64,000 bases of DNA. Source: Methylorubrum populi. GTDB taxonomy: Bacteria > Pseudomonadota > Alphaproteobacteria > Rhizobiales > Beijerinckiaceae. Where the stretch lies: NCBI RefSeq assembly GCF_002355515.1, contig NZ_AP014809.1, positions 5,356,501 to 5,420,500 of the forward strand, in the 5' to 3' direction. The notes below the pieces were generated by a model, which saw only the letters and a program-made list of their open reading frames with translations, did no database searches and was not told where the DNA came from. Every line of letters begins with the position of its first letter. Within the stretch, counting starts at the first letter, position 1. Shown here one piece after another: positions 26,335 through 34,382 of the stretch. Position numbers and translations under genes: made by a program.

Positions 26335-26518
26335 GACAGGAGCCCTCCCCTTCGCGGAGACGGATCTTCGTCGGGCGGACGGGGGAGCGTCGACGTGACG
26401 GCGCCCGGTAGCTCGCCCTCGATCCGATCGGCCGCACGTTCCTAAGTCGGGAGAAGGGGGCGGCTACTTCGTCGGAACGCGCTCGCAGCTCGGTTCCTGG
26501 CGTGGAGCGGAGTTTGCC

Positions 26519-27148
26519 TCAACCCACCGATGGATCAGGACCCGCGCCTGCCGGGTCCGGACGCAGCATGCGGTGGCAGACAGATTCGGCTCCGACGCCG
26601 ATCGCGGCGCCAGCCAGGACGTCGATCGGAAAATGCGCCCCGCGGACGACCTGTATGGCCGCGACGCCGACGGCGGCGGCATACGCCGCTTCCGCAAGGC
26701 CGGGAGAGGTGCGCGCCACCGACCGAGCGACGGCAAAGCTCAGCGCCGCATGCCCTGAAGGAAAGGATTGCCAGGGGCCGATGCCGGTCCCAGGCCAGCC
26801 TCGAGCGTAGCGCCCCTCGTCCATCAGCACGTTGGGACGGGTGCGGTGGACGCTCCGCTTGAGCGTCGTCTTGACGATGCTGGCCGCGATGCCGGCGGCG
26901 AGCATGTTGCGTCCAGCCTCGGCGAGACCGCGATTGCCGGCGATCGTCCCGCAAGCCAGAACCGTAACCGACAAGGCGAGAAGAGATTGCCAGCTTCCGA
27001 CCTCGCCGACTGATCCGAGGGCGCGATTGGCCGGATGATCCTTCGTTCGAGCGAGCGAGATCCCCGTTGCGACATCAATCGCCTCGATCTTGCCGGCCAA
27101 TCTGGCGGTTCGGGCGCGGAGCGGATGTCTGGAGGTCTTCGAAAGCAT
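26519..27148 (-). CDS. PAP2-family membrane phosphatase
   Basis: 209 residues. The three phosphatase motifs are intact: KRSVHRTRP, FPSGHAAL and VRGAHFPIDVLAG. Hydrophobic helices around them indicate an inner-membrane lipid phosphatase, for example acting on undecaprenyl pyrophosphate or phosphatidate. ATG at 27148 with GGAGG somewhat upstream. It is convergent with the ThDP gene over a 184-base gap that includes a short segment (about 26463-26493) resembling the end of the dispersed repeat. Confidence 0.88.
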   Translation of the reverse strand: MLSKTSRHPLRARTARLAGKIEAIDVATGISLARTKDHPANRALGSVGEVGSWQSLLALSVTVLACGTIAGNRGLAEAGRNMLAAGIAASIVKTTLKRSVHRTRPNVLMDEGRYARGWPGTGIGPWQSFPSGHAALSFAVARSVARTSPGLAEAAYAAAVGVAAIQVVRGAHFPIDVLAGAAIGVGAESVCHRMLRPDPAGAGPDPSVG

Positions 27149-27354
27149 GGCCCTAAACGCAGCCGATCGGGAATCGTTCTCGGCACCATGGCTGGATCAG
27201 CGATGGCCCACCGGTCAGAGCGTCAAGCCTCAGATCCGAACGGCCGTTCGTCAGGATCTGGCCTGAAGCGCACTGCTGAGGCATCGAAGCGCTTGGCCGA
27301 AAAAGATTGGCGAACAGCCATTGGCGGCTGGTCCGAAGCGTCAGGTTTGAAGCG

Positions 27355-28221
27355 CTACGACAGCCGGCCGTGCGCGAAATCCCAGTAGAGCTGGCGCGCC
27401 TGCCTAAACATCGGACCCGGCTCGAAGCGCCTGTCGTCGAGCCCGGTGACGGGGGCGACCTTGGCGAAGTTGCCGGCGGTGAAGACTTCGTCGGCGCTCA
27501 GGAAGTCCTCGTAGCGCAGCGTCTTCTCCACCACCTCGACGCCGGCCCCGCGCAGCAGCGCGATGACGCGGGCGCGGGTGATGCCGGCCAGGAAGGTGCC
27601 GTTCGGGACCGGCGTGTACACCACGCCGTCTTGCGCGAAGAAGGCGTTGGCGTTGGCGAATTCCGCGACGTTGCCGAGCCCGTCGAGCATCAGGCAATTG
27701 CCGAAGCCGCGCGACAGCGCCTCGGTCAGCGCCCGCGCCCCATTGGGATAGAGGCAACCTGCCTTGGCGTCGACGGGGGCCACCTCGATCGACGGGCGGC
27801 GGAACGGCGAGAGCGTCGCCTTGATGCCCGACGGCAGCGGCATCGGCGCGGTGTAGAGCGACAGGCACCAATTGGTGGAGGCGGGATCGAAGCGCACGCC
27901 GCCGGCGAAGCCGCTCTCGGCCCAGTACATCGGCCGGATGTAGAGTTCGGCGTCCGGCGCGAAGCGCGTCAGCCCCTCGGCGACGAGGCGGGCCCATTCC
28001 TCGACCGCGACCTTCGGCGTCAGCCCGAGGGCGGTGGCCGAGCGGTTGACCCGGGCGAGGTGCAGGTCGAGATCGGGCGTGACGCACTCAAAGGCGCGGG
28101 CGCCGTCGAACACCGTCGAGCCGAGCCACGCGCCGTGGGTGCGCGGCCCCATGATCCGGACATTGCCGGGATGCCACGCGCCCTCGAAGAACGTCCAGGT
28201 ATCGTGGTCCGGCATCGTCAT
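27355..28221 (-). CDS. Class IV aminotransferase (branched-chain/D-amino acid type)
   Basis: 288 residues. Fold type IV PLP enzyme: HGAWLGSTVFDGARAFE (substrate loop), the PLP lysine in VDAKAGCLYPNGARA, then NVAEFANANAFFAQ and NGTFLAGITRARVIALL. It exchanges an amino group between glutamate and a 2-oxo acid. Being beside a cupin gene and near the ThDP and carrier-protein genes, it may feed the pathway or serve ordinary amino acid metabolism. ATG at 28221 chosen over the TTG at 28242. The 206 bases downstream (27149-27354) hold no gene. Confidence 0.88.
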   Translation of the reverse strand: MTMPDHDTWTFFEGAWHPGNVRIMGPRTHGAWLGSTVFDGARAFECVTPDLDLHLARVNRSATALGLTPKVAVEEWARLVAEGLTRFAPDAELYIRPMYWAESGFAGGVRFDPASTNWCLSLYTAPMPLPSGIKATLSPFRRPSIEVAPVDAKAGCLYPNGARALTEALSRGFGNCLMLDGLGNVAEFANANAFFAQDGVVYTPVPNGTFLAGITRARVIALLRGAGVEVVEKTLRYEDFLSADEVFTAGNFAKVAPVTGLDDRRFEPGPMFRQARQLYWDFAHGRLS

Positions 28222-28249
28222 CGCGTCCGATCCTCTGCGCAAGCCTGTC

Positions 28250-28699
28250 TCAGGCGGCTTCGAGCTGCCCGCCGGAGCCGGCGCGGCGGTTCAGCATCCG
28301 CTTGGCCTTGCCGGCGGCGCGCAGGGCCAGCGCCACGACCTTCGGCTGGGTCTTGCGGCAGAAGGCGACCTTCCGCACGTAGCTCTCGACGTGCCAGTGG
28401 CAGACCGCGCCGCGGGGGATGAACAGCACGTCGCCGGCCTTGAAGGTCTTCGGCGGCGAGACGCCGTCGCTGATCGTCGCCGAGCCCTCGATGAAGTGGA
28501 TCGTCTCGTCGATGTCGTAGTGCCACTCGAACCGCCCGGCGGTGCAGTCCCAGACCAGGGTCCAGGCCATGCCGTCTGCGCTGCGCGAGAGCATGGTGTT
28601 GCGGGCCACCGGCCGTCCCTCGTGGATCCAGCTCGGCTCGATCGGGGCGGAGCGCAGCTCGCCCGAGGTCACGGACGGAATCATCGCTGTGGTCGACAC
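28250..28699 (-). CDS. Cupin-domain protein
   Basis: 149 residues. A single cupin barrel: FEWHYDIDETIHFIEGSATI (motif 1 with metal-ligand His/Glu) and FKAGDVLFIPRGAVCHWHVE (motif 2), as in DUF861-type cupins. The C-terminal tail is basic. The start is a GTG at 28699 with GAGG 8 bases upstream; the ATG at 28684 has no ribosome site. 28 bases before the aminotransferase on the same strand, so probably cotranscribed. Enzymatic role unknown. Confidence 0.82.
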   Translation of the reverse strand: MSTTAMIPSVTSGELRSAPIEPSWIHEGRPVARNTMLSRSADGMAWTLVWDCTAGRFEWHYDIDETIHFIEGSATISDGVSPPKTFKAGDVLFIPRGAVCHWHVESYVRKVAFCRKTQPKVVALALRAAGKAKRMLNRRAGSGGQLEAA

Positions 28700-29059
28700 G
28701 GCATCCTCGCTGTGGGGGCTGGCGCCCGGATTCGCACCGGTGGCGTTCGCTCGAATCGAAAGCACGGTGGTGACTGGATCACAAGTCGATCCTGGCAATA
28801 TGACTAACGACGATGGGCGCGAAGACTGCTGATCTCCGCGTATGGGCGTTATTCGATAGGTTAGATCCGATTTGGCACGCCTGATCCGTTTCGGGACGGG
28901 TGGCGATCATCGATCCTGCTCATGGACAAAGCGGGCGGGCGGCGCCGCGACACCGGGTCGAGGATTGTTGCCCCTCTCCGCGCCGAGGCGCCGGCCGGGG
29001 TCCGCGTCGGTTCCGCGCGCGGTCGAAGGCCGGCCCCTGCCATCCCGTTCCGGTACGGC
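28700..29059. other. Divergent gene-free region upstream of the cupin and metY
   Basis: No convincing gene. The part nearest the cupin gene (28770-28870) is less GC-rich and may carry divergent promoters. The remainder is GC-rich leader leading into the folded element at 29060-29117. Confidence 0.4.
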
Positions 29060-29117
29060 GAAGCCTGGTCCCGGCCTTGCTCACGGGGCTCCAACCCTGC
29101 GGTTCCGGGACGGCTTC
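29060..29117 (+). promoter_or_regulatory. Structured mRNA leader of metY
   Basis: A perfect GAAGCC/GGCTTC stem (29060-29065 with 29112-29117) continues after a 2-base bulge into a perfect GTCCCGG/CCGGGAC stem (29068-29074 with 29105-29111). An inner AACC-CTGC-GGTT hairpin (29093-29104) stacks directly on the second stem. The closing strand ends 5 bases before the metY ATG and covers the only purine-rich stretch usable as ribosome site. This could control translation, conceivably in response to a methionine-pathway metabolite, but it does not match the SAM riboswitch consensus sequences I know. Confidence 0.45.
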
Positions 29118-29122
29118 ACACC

Positions 29123-30415
29123 ATGCGCAGCGAAACGATCGCCCTCCATGCCGGCTTCGAGCACGACCCGGCGACGCATGCGGTCGCGGTGCCGATCTAC
29201 CAGAGCGTGGCCTACGCCTTCGACAGCGCCGACCACGGCGCCGCCCTGTTCAACCTGGAGGAGGAGGGCTTCCGCTACAGCCGGATCGCCAACCCCACGG
29301 TGGCGGTGCTGGAGCGGCGCGTGGCGGAATTGGAGGGCGGCCATTCGGCGCTCGCCGTCGCCTCGGGGCAGGCGGCCCTGCACTACGCCATTGCGACGCT
29401 CGCCGATCACGGCGGCAACATCGTCGCGGTGCCCCAGCTCTACGGCACGACGCACACACTGCTCGCCCATGTCCTGCCGCGGCAGGGCATCACCTGCCGC
29501 TTCGCCGCGAGCGACCGGGCCGAGGACATCGCGGCGCTGATCGATGGCGACACCCGCGCCGTCTACTGCGAGTCGATCGGCAATCCCGCCGGCAATATCT
29601 GCGATATCGAGGCGCTGGCGGCGGTTGCCCACGCCCACGGCGTGCCGCTCGTGGTCGACAACACCGTGCCGACCCCGATCCTGATGCGGCCGATCGATTA
29701 CGGGGCCGACATCGTCATCGCCTCGCTCACCAAGTTCATGGGCGGCCACGGCACCACGCTCGGCGGCATCATCGTCGATTCCGGGCGCTTCGACTGGACG
29801 GCGCAGCCCGACCGCTTTCCGATGTTCACGCGGCCCGACGCCTCCTATCACGGTCTCGTCTACGCCGAGCATTTCGGCCCCGGCGCCTTCGCCGCGCGGG
29901 CGCGCAGCGTCTACCAGCGCACCACCGGCGCGGTGCTGCCGGCGATGTCCGCCTTCCTGCTGCTGCAGGGCATCGAGACGGTGGCGCTGCGGGTGGAGCG
30001 CCATGTCGAGAACGCGCGCAAGGTCGCCGAGTACCTGCGGGCGCACCCGCACATCGCCTGGGTGAACTATGCCGGCTTCCCCGACAGCCCGAACCACGCG
30101 ATGGCGCGCAAGTACCTCAAGGGCGAGGGCTCCTCGCTCCTGACCTTCGGCGTCGCGGGCGGGTTCGAGGGCGGCAAGGCGTTCTACGATGCGCTGAAGC
30201 TGGTGAAGCGCCTCGTCAATATCGGCGACGCCAAGTCGCTCGCCTGCCACCCGGCCTCGACCACCCACCGCCAGATGACCCGCGACGAGCAGCGGGTCGC
30301 GGGCGTGCTGCCGGAGACGATCCGGCTCAGCGTCGGCATCGAGCATATCGACGACATCCTCGAAGACCTCGACCAGGCGCTCGCGGCGGCCGTCCCCGCC
30401 GCGCTCGCGGCCTGA
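29123..30415 (+). CDS. metY: O-acetylhomoserine aminocarboxypropyltransferase (sulfhydrylase)
   Basis: 430 residues, typical for MetY. Cys/Met metabolism PLP family: TIALHAGFEHDPATHAVAVP, YSRIANPTVAVLERRVAELE, VVDNTVPTPILMRPIDYGAD and the PLP lysine in IASLTKFMGGHGTTLGG. C-terminal KSLACHPASTTHRQM is the substrate-binding segment. It makes homocysteine directly from O-acyl-homoserine and sulfide. The metA-family gene 33 bases downstream supplies the activated homoserine. Confidence 0.93.
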   Translation: MRSETIALHAGFEHDPATHAVAVPIYQSVAYAFDSADHGAALFNLEEEGFRYSRIANPTVAVLERRVAELEGGHSALAVASGQAALHYAIATLADHGGNIVAVPQLYGTTHTLLAHVLPRQGITCRFAASDRAEDIAALIDGDTRAVYCESIGNPAGNICDIEALAAVAHAHGVPLVVDNTVPTPILMRPIDYGADIVIASLTKFMGGHGTTLGGIIVDSGRFDWTAQPDRFPMFTRPDASYHGLVYAEHFGPGAFAARARSVYQRTTGAVLPAMSAFLLLQGIETVALRVERHVENARKVAEYLRAHPHIAWVNYAGFPDSPNHAMARKYLKGEGSSLLTFGVAGGFEGGKAFYDALKLVKRLVNIGDAKSLACHPASTTHRQMTRDEQRVAGVLPETIRLSVGIEHIDDILEDLDQALAAAVPAALAA

Positions 30416-30448
30416 CGTCGTTCCTCACCGTTTGAGGGGAGATCCGCT

Positions 30449-31459
30449 ATGCTGGACCACGGCACCTCGATCCTGCCCGCGAGCCGCCCCGTCGCGGAGA
30501 CGGAACTCGACGGCCTCGCCGGCGCCCCGTGGTCGGAGCCAGCGCATCCCGAGCGGATCCTGCGGGTCGGCCTCCTCAACAACATGCCCGATGCCGCCCT
30601 GATGCAGACGGAGCGGCAGTTCCGGCGCCTGATCGGTCCCGGCGTCGAGTTGCGCCTGTTCAGCCTCGACACCGTGCCGCGGGGGCCGCTGGCCCGCGCC
30701 CATCTCGATCGCTTCTACGCGTCGCACGAGGCGCTGGCCGGGGCCGGGCTCGACGCGCTCGTCGTGACCGGCGCCGAGCCGAAGGCGAGGCACCTCGCCG
30801 ACGAGCCGTTCTTCGCAGCTCTCGCGGCGGTGGTGGATTGGGCGGAGGCGCAAGGGATCCCAACCCTATTCTCCTGCTTCGCCGCCCATGCGGCGGTGCT
30901 GCATCTCGACGGCATCGAGCGGCGGCCGCTGCCGGCCAAGTATTCCGGCGTCTACGCCTGCCGGGTGGTGGCCGAGCACCCGCTGCTGGCGGGGATGCCG
31001 GCGAGTATGCCGGTGCCGCATTCGCGCTGGAACGACCTTCCCGAGGCGGCACTGGCGGCCCGCGGCTACCGCATCCTGCGCCGCTCGGACGCGGTCGGGG
31101 TTGATCTGTTCGTTCGTGACGGGGCGGGCGGCGCCCCGATGGTCTTTCTCCAGGGCCATCCGGAATACGACGCCGACACCCTGGCCCGCGAGTACCGCCG
31201 GGATGTCGGCCGCTTCCTCGAGGGCGAGCGCGAGACCTGCCCTTCGCTTCCCGAGAACTACTACACCGACGAGTCGGTCGCCTGTCTCGAGGCCTTCGCG
31301 GCGATGGCGCGGGCCGACCGTGCGCCGGCCCTGCATGCCGACTTCCCGACGATCGCCGAGACACCCGCCCGGCCGGCCGGCTGGCCGGAGGGCGCCGCCG
31401 GGCTGTTCCGCAACTGGCTCGCGCTGGTCTCGGCCCGCACCGCCGCGCTCGCCGCCTGA
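30449..31459 (+). CDS. metA: Homoserine O-acyltransferase (MetA/HTS family)
   Basis: 336 residues. The HTS family is recognisable by LRVGLLNNMPDAALMQTERQ, the LVVTGAEPK loop, the nucleophile cysteine in TLFSCFAAHAAVLHLDGIER, and QGHPEYDADTLAREYRRD with catalytic His and Glu. It transfers a succinyl or acetyl group to homoserine; partnership with MetY suggests acetyl, but this is not visible in the sequence. ATG at 30449 has AGGGGAGA upstream. MetY and MetA form an operon for homocysteine synthesis by direct sulfhydrylation. Confidence 0.88.
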   Translation: MLDHGTSILPASRPVAETELDGLAGAPWSEPAHPERILRVGLLNNMPDAALMQTERQFRRLIGPGVELRLFSLDTVPRGPLARAHLDRFYASHEALAGAGLDALVVTGAEPKARHLADEPFFAALAAVVDWAEAQGIPTLFSCFAAHAAVLHLDGIERRPLPAKYSGVYACRVVAEHPLLAGMPASMPVPHSRWNDLPEAALAARGYRILRRSDAVGVDLFVRDGAGGAPMVFLQGHPEYDADTLAREYRRDVGRFLEGERETCPSLPENYYTDESVACLEAFAAMARADRAPALHADFPTIAETPARPAGWPEGAAGLFRNWLALVSARTAALAA

Positions 31460-31470
31460 GGTCGCCCGCG

Positions 31471-33306
31471 ATGGATCTCTCGTCGTCCGAACGGCCCTCC
31501 CCCGATCCGCGCCCCGATAGCCCGGAGCCGGAGAGCGCGGCGCTTCCCCCGCCGCGGACCTCCTCCACCGCCGGCTGGCTCGGCGCCCTCGCCCGCACGG
31601 CGCGGATCGACGCGCAGCCGGAGCGCATCTTCCCCCTCGTCCTCGACGCGATCGCCGATGAGCGTGGGTCGGCTCCGGCCCTGATCGGCCGTGACGAGAC
31701 CCTGAGCCACAGCGAACTGGCCGAGCGCCGCAACCGCTACGCCCGCTGGGCCCTGGCCCGCGGGCTCGCCAAGGGCGACACCGTCGCCCTGCTGATGCGG
31801 AATTGTCCGGATTATCTCGCGGTCTGGCTCGGGCTGACCCGCGTCGGCGTCTGCGTCGCGCTGCTCAACACCAACCTGCGCGGCGCGGGCCTCGCCCATT
31901 GCATCGCCGTCGCCGCGCCCCGGCTCGTCATCGTCGCCGCCGACCCTGCCGAGGCCTTGGAGGGTGCCCTGCCCCACCTCGCCGAGAGGCCGGAGATCGT
32001 GTGGCAGGGGGGCGATGCGGACGGCACCCTCGCGGCGGCCTCGGCGGCGTTCTCCGGTGCGCCGCTCGGCCCCGACGAGGCGCCCTCCGTCACTCTGCGC
32101 GACCCGGCGCTCCTGATCTACACCTCCGGCACCACCGGTCTGCCCAAGGCCGCGCGGGTGAGCCACCACCGGGTGATGATGTGGACCCACTGGTTCGCCG
32201 GCCTGATCGACCCGACGCCGGAGGACCGGATGTACGATTGCCTGCCGCTCTACCACAGCGTCGGCGGCGTGGTGGCGCCGGGCTCGGTGCTGCTCGGCGG
32301 CGGCTCCGTCGTCCTCCGCGAAAAGTTCTCCGCCAGCCGGTTCTGGGCCGACGTGGCCGAGACCGGCGCGACCCTGTTCCAGTATATCGGCGAGCTGTGC
32401 CGCTACTTGACGCTGGCTGCCCCCGATCCGGTCGAGGCCCGGCACCGCCTGCGGCTCTGCACCGGCAACGGGATGCGGCCGGAGGTCTGGGAGGCGTTCC
32501 AGGCCCGCTTCGGCATCCCCCGCATCCTCGAATTCTACGCCGCGACCGAGGGCACGCTCTCGCTCTACAATGTCGAGGGCCGGATCGGCGCGGTCGGGCG
32601 CGTGCCCTCCTTCATGGCGAGGCGCTCGCCGGCCCTGATCGTGCGCCACGATCCGGCGACGGGCCTGCCCGCCCGCGATTCAGCGGGGCGCTGCATCCCC
32701 GCCGCGTCCGGCGAGGCGGGCGAGCTGCTCGGCCGGCTCTCGGACAAGGCGGAATACACCTTCGAGGGCTATACCAGCGCTGCCGAGAGCGCGCGCAAGG
32801 TGCTGCGCGACGTGGTCGAGCCCGGCGATGCCTGGATGCGCACCGGCGACCTGATGCGCCGCGACGCGCAGGGCTTCTTCTACTTCGTCGACCGACTCGG
32901 CGACACCTTCCGCTGGAAGGGCGAGAACGTCGCCACCACGGAGGTCGCCGACGCGCTCCACCGCGTCGCGGGCGTGCGCGAGGCCAATGTCTACGGCGTC
33001 GCCGTGCCGGGCGCCGAGGGCCGGGCGGGCATGGCGGCGCTCGCGGTCGGGCCCGATTTCGATCTCGCGCAGCTTCACGCGGAGATGGAGAGCCGGCTGC
33101 CGGCCTATGCCCGGCCGCTGTTCCTGCGCCTGAGCGACGAACTCGGCCACACCGAGACCTTCAAGCAGAAGAAGGGCGCGCTGGCCGAGGACGGCTTCGA
33201 CCCGGACCGCACCGACGACCCGCTCTACATCGACCGCGACGGCGCCTACCGCCGGATCGATCGAGCGCTCTACGTGCAGATTACTGGCGGAACGCTGCGT
33301 CTGTAG
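31471..33306 (+). CDS. Long/very-long-chain acyl-CoA synthetase (FATP type)
   Basis: 611 residues. ANL family: LLIYTSGTTGLPKAARVSHH (P-loop), FYAATEGTLSLYN (the FATP/VLACS variant of A5), MRTGDLMRRDAQGFFYFVDR and FRWKGENVATTEVADAL, ending near TFKQKKGAL. These enzymes activate long or very long fatty acids in the inner membrane. An N-terminal hydrophilic extension of about 45 residues is proline-rich. It follows metA by 11 bases, so it is likely cotranscribed although the metabolic link is unclear. Confidence 0.88.
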   Translation: MDLSSSERPSPDPRPDSPEPESAALPPPRTSSTAGWLGALARTARIDAQPERIFPLVLDAIADERGSAPALIGRDETLSHSELAERRNRYARWALARGLAKGDTVALLMRNCPDYLAVWLGLTRVGVCVALLNTNLRGAGLAHCIAVAAPRLVIVAADPAEALEGALPHLAERPEIVWQGGDADGTLAAASAAFSGAPLGPDEAPSVTLRDPALLIYTSGTTGLPKAARVSHHRVMMWTHWFAGLIDPTPEDRMYDCLPLYHSVGGVVAPGSVLLGGGSVVLREKFSASRFWADVAETGATLFQYIGELCRYLTLAAPDPVEARHRLRLCTGNGMRPEVWEAFQARFGIPRILEFYAATEGTLSLYNVEGRIGAVGRVPSFMARRSPALIVRHDPATGLPARDSAGRCIPAASGEAGELLGRLSDKAEYTFEGYTSAAESARKVLRDVVEPGDAWMRTGDLMRRDAQGFFYFVDRLGDTFRWKGENVATTEVADALHRVAGVREANVYGVAVPGAEGRAGMAALAVGPDFDLAQLHAEMESRLPAYARPLFLRLSDELGHTETFKQKKGALAEDGFDPDRTDDPLYIDRDGAYRRIDRALYVQITGGTLRL

Positions 33307-33325
33307 CGCGCATCGATCCAAATTT

Positions 33326-33420
33326 CGAAAGGACGAGTCCTTTCGCGGGTCCAGGCCAGAGCCCTGGTTGAAGGGAAGCCGGGGCGCTGCCCCGGCACCC
33401 CGCCAAAGGGATGATCCCTT
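33326..33420. repeat. Array of four perfect hairpins
   Basis: Four perfect inverted repeats follow each other: CGAAAGGAC/GTCCTTTCG (33326-33345), CCAGG/CCTGG (33351-33366), GCCGGGGC/GCCCCGGC (33378-33396) and AAGGGA/TCCCTT (33406-33420). Centres are about 23-29 bases apart. The array begins 20 bases after the acyl-CoA synthetase stop and ends where a truncated flippase fragment begins. It may act as terminator or be a mobile palindromic element. Confidence 0.75.
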
Positions 33421-33439
33421 CGGGGTCCCGCATTCAGGC

Positions 33440-33669
33440 CGGCTGCAGCCTGCCGAGCGGCACAGGCCGTGCCCGGCCTCACCCGGCGCGATGCTGATCA
33501 TCGGGCAGACGACAAGGCCGAGCTGCAGGCTGACGGTGAGCAGCACCGCGATCCAGGCTGTCGAGAACAGGCCGAACGCCTCCAGACCCAGGCTATGCGC
33601 GAGCATGATGGTGGTGGCGAGGCTGCACGCATTCCTGGCGATCCGTGGCGCGGTGCCTGTCCTGATCAT
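33440..33669 (-). pseudogene. Truncated polysaccharide flippase (Wzx/MOP) remnant
   Basis: Reading the minus strand from 33669 gives about 70 residues including TTIMLAHSLGLEAFGLFSTA and WIAVLLTVSLQLGLVVCPMI. This is the first helix pair of a polysaccharide flippase, comparable with GIVAARLLGIAEFGHFAMIL of the intact gene at 4824-6170. Homology stops near 33440 where the hairpin array starts, and no further membrane segments follow. The remainder of a ~450-residue gene is gone, so this is a decayed 5' end. Confidence 0.68.
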
Positions 33670-33805
33670 GATCCGCGGACCGGCTCAGGATGCTTCGCTT
33701 CCGAAAGCAGTTCTCGCCGCTCTTCCGAGTGAAGTGGACTTCGAGGGGCATCTGTGTTCATGGATTTCGGCCTCGAACTGTCCTGCTCGCTGGGGAAATT
33801 TGGTC

Positions 33806-34363
33806 ATGGAATGGGTTTTCGTGGCCGCCGTAATCCTCCTGCTGATCTGGATCGTCGTCACCTACAACGGGCTCGTCGCCCTCCGTCAGCGCACGGCACA
33901 GGCCTTCGGCGACATTGATGTCCAGTTGAAGCAGCGCCACGATCTCGTTCCGAACCTTGTCGAGACCGTGCGTGGATACGCCACTCACGAGAAGGGCACG
34001 CTCGATGCGGTGATCCAAGCGCGCAACGCCGCCGCGGCGGCCCGCGGCCCCGATCAGGTGGCGCATAGCGAGGGGGCGCTGCAGGCTTCGCTCGGACGTC
34101 TGGTCGCCCTGGGCGAAGCCTATCCCGACCTCAAGGCGAACACGAATTTCCTCACGCTTCAGGGGCAGCTCGCGGAGATCGAGGATAAGCTCGCGGCGGC
34201 CCGGCGCTTCTTCAACAACGCGGTCGCAGAGTACAACGCCGCCATCGCGGCGGTGCCCGCCGTCCTCTTCGCGGCCCCCCTGGGCTTCATGCCCAGGCCG
34301 TTCTTCGACGTCGGCGAGGGCGCGCGCCCGTCGCTCGATGTCCCGCCCCGGGTCGCGTTCTGA
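33806..34363 (+). CDS. LemA family protein
   Basis: 185 residues. One N-terminal membrane helix (VFVAAVILLLIWIVVTYNGL), then the LemA helical domain: VALRQRTAQAFGDIDVQLKQ, RHDLVPNLVETVRGYA, TNFLTLQGQLAEIEDKLAAARRF (in two parts) and FNNAVAEYNAAIAAVP. Topology N-out. LemA proteins are usually paired with a membrane metalloprotease, which follows immediately here. ATG at 33806 with GGGGAA upstream was chosen over the long upstream extension, which crosses the flippase remnant. Confidence 0.9.
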   Translation: MEWVFVAAVILLLIWIVVTYNGLVALRQRTAQAFGDIDVQLKQRHDLVPNLVETVRGYATHEKGTLDAVIQARNAAAAARGPDQVAHSEGALQASLGRLVALGEAYPDLKANTNFLTLQGQLAEIEDKLAAARRFFNNAVAEYNAAIAAVPAVLFAAPLGFMPRPFFDVGEGARPSLDVPPRVAF

Positions 34364-34382
34364 GTGCGCCTCCGGCCTCGCG

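Noticed and set aside
26400..26500. A fourth copy of the dispersed repeat
   Set aside because: Only a short stretch (cttcgtcgga.cgcgctc) matches; the palindromic core is not convincing, so it is mentioned only as resemblance.
29060..29122. A SAM-II or SAM-V riboswitch before metY
   Set aside because: The A-rich conserved segments of those classes are not present; I kept only the statement that the leader is structured.
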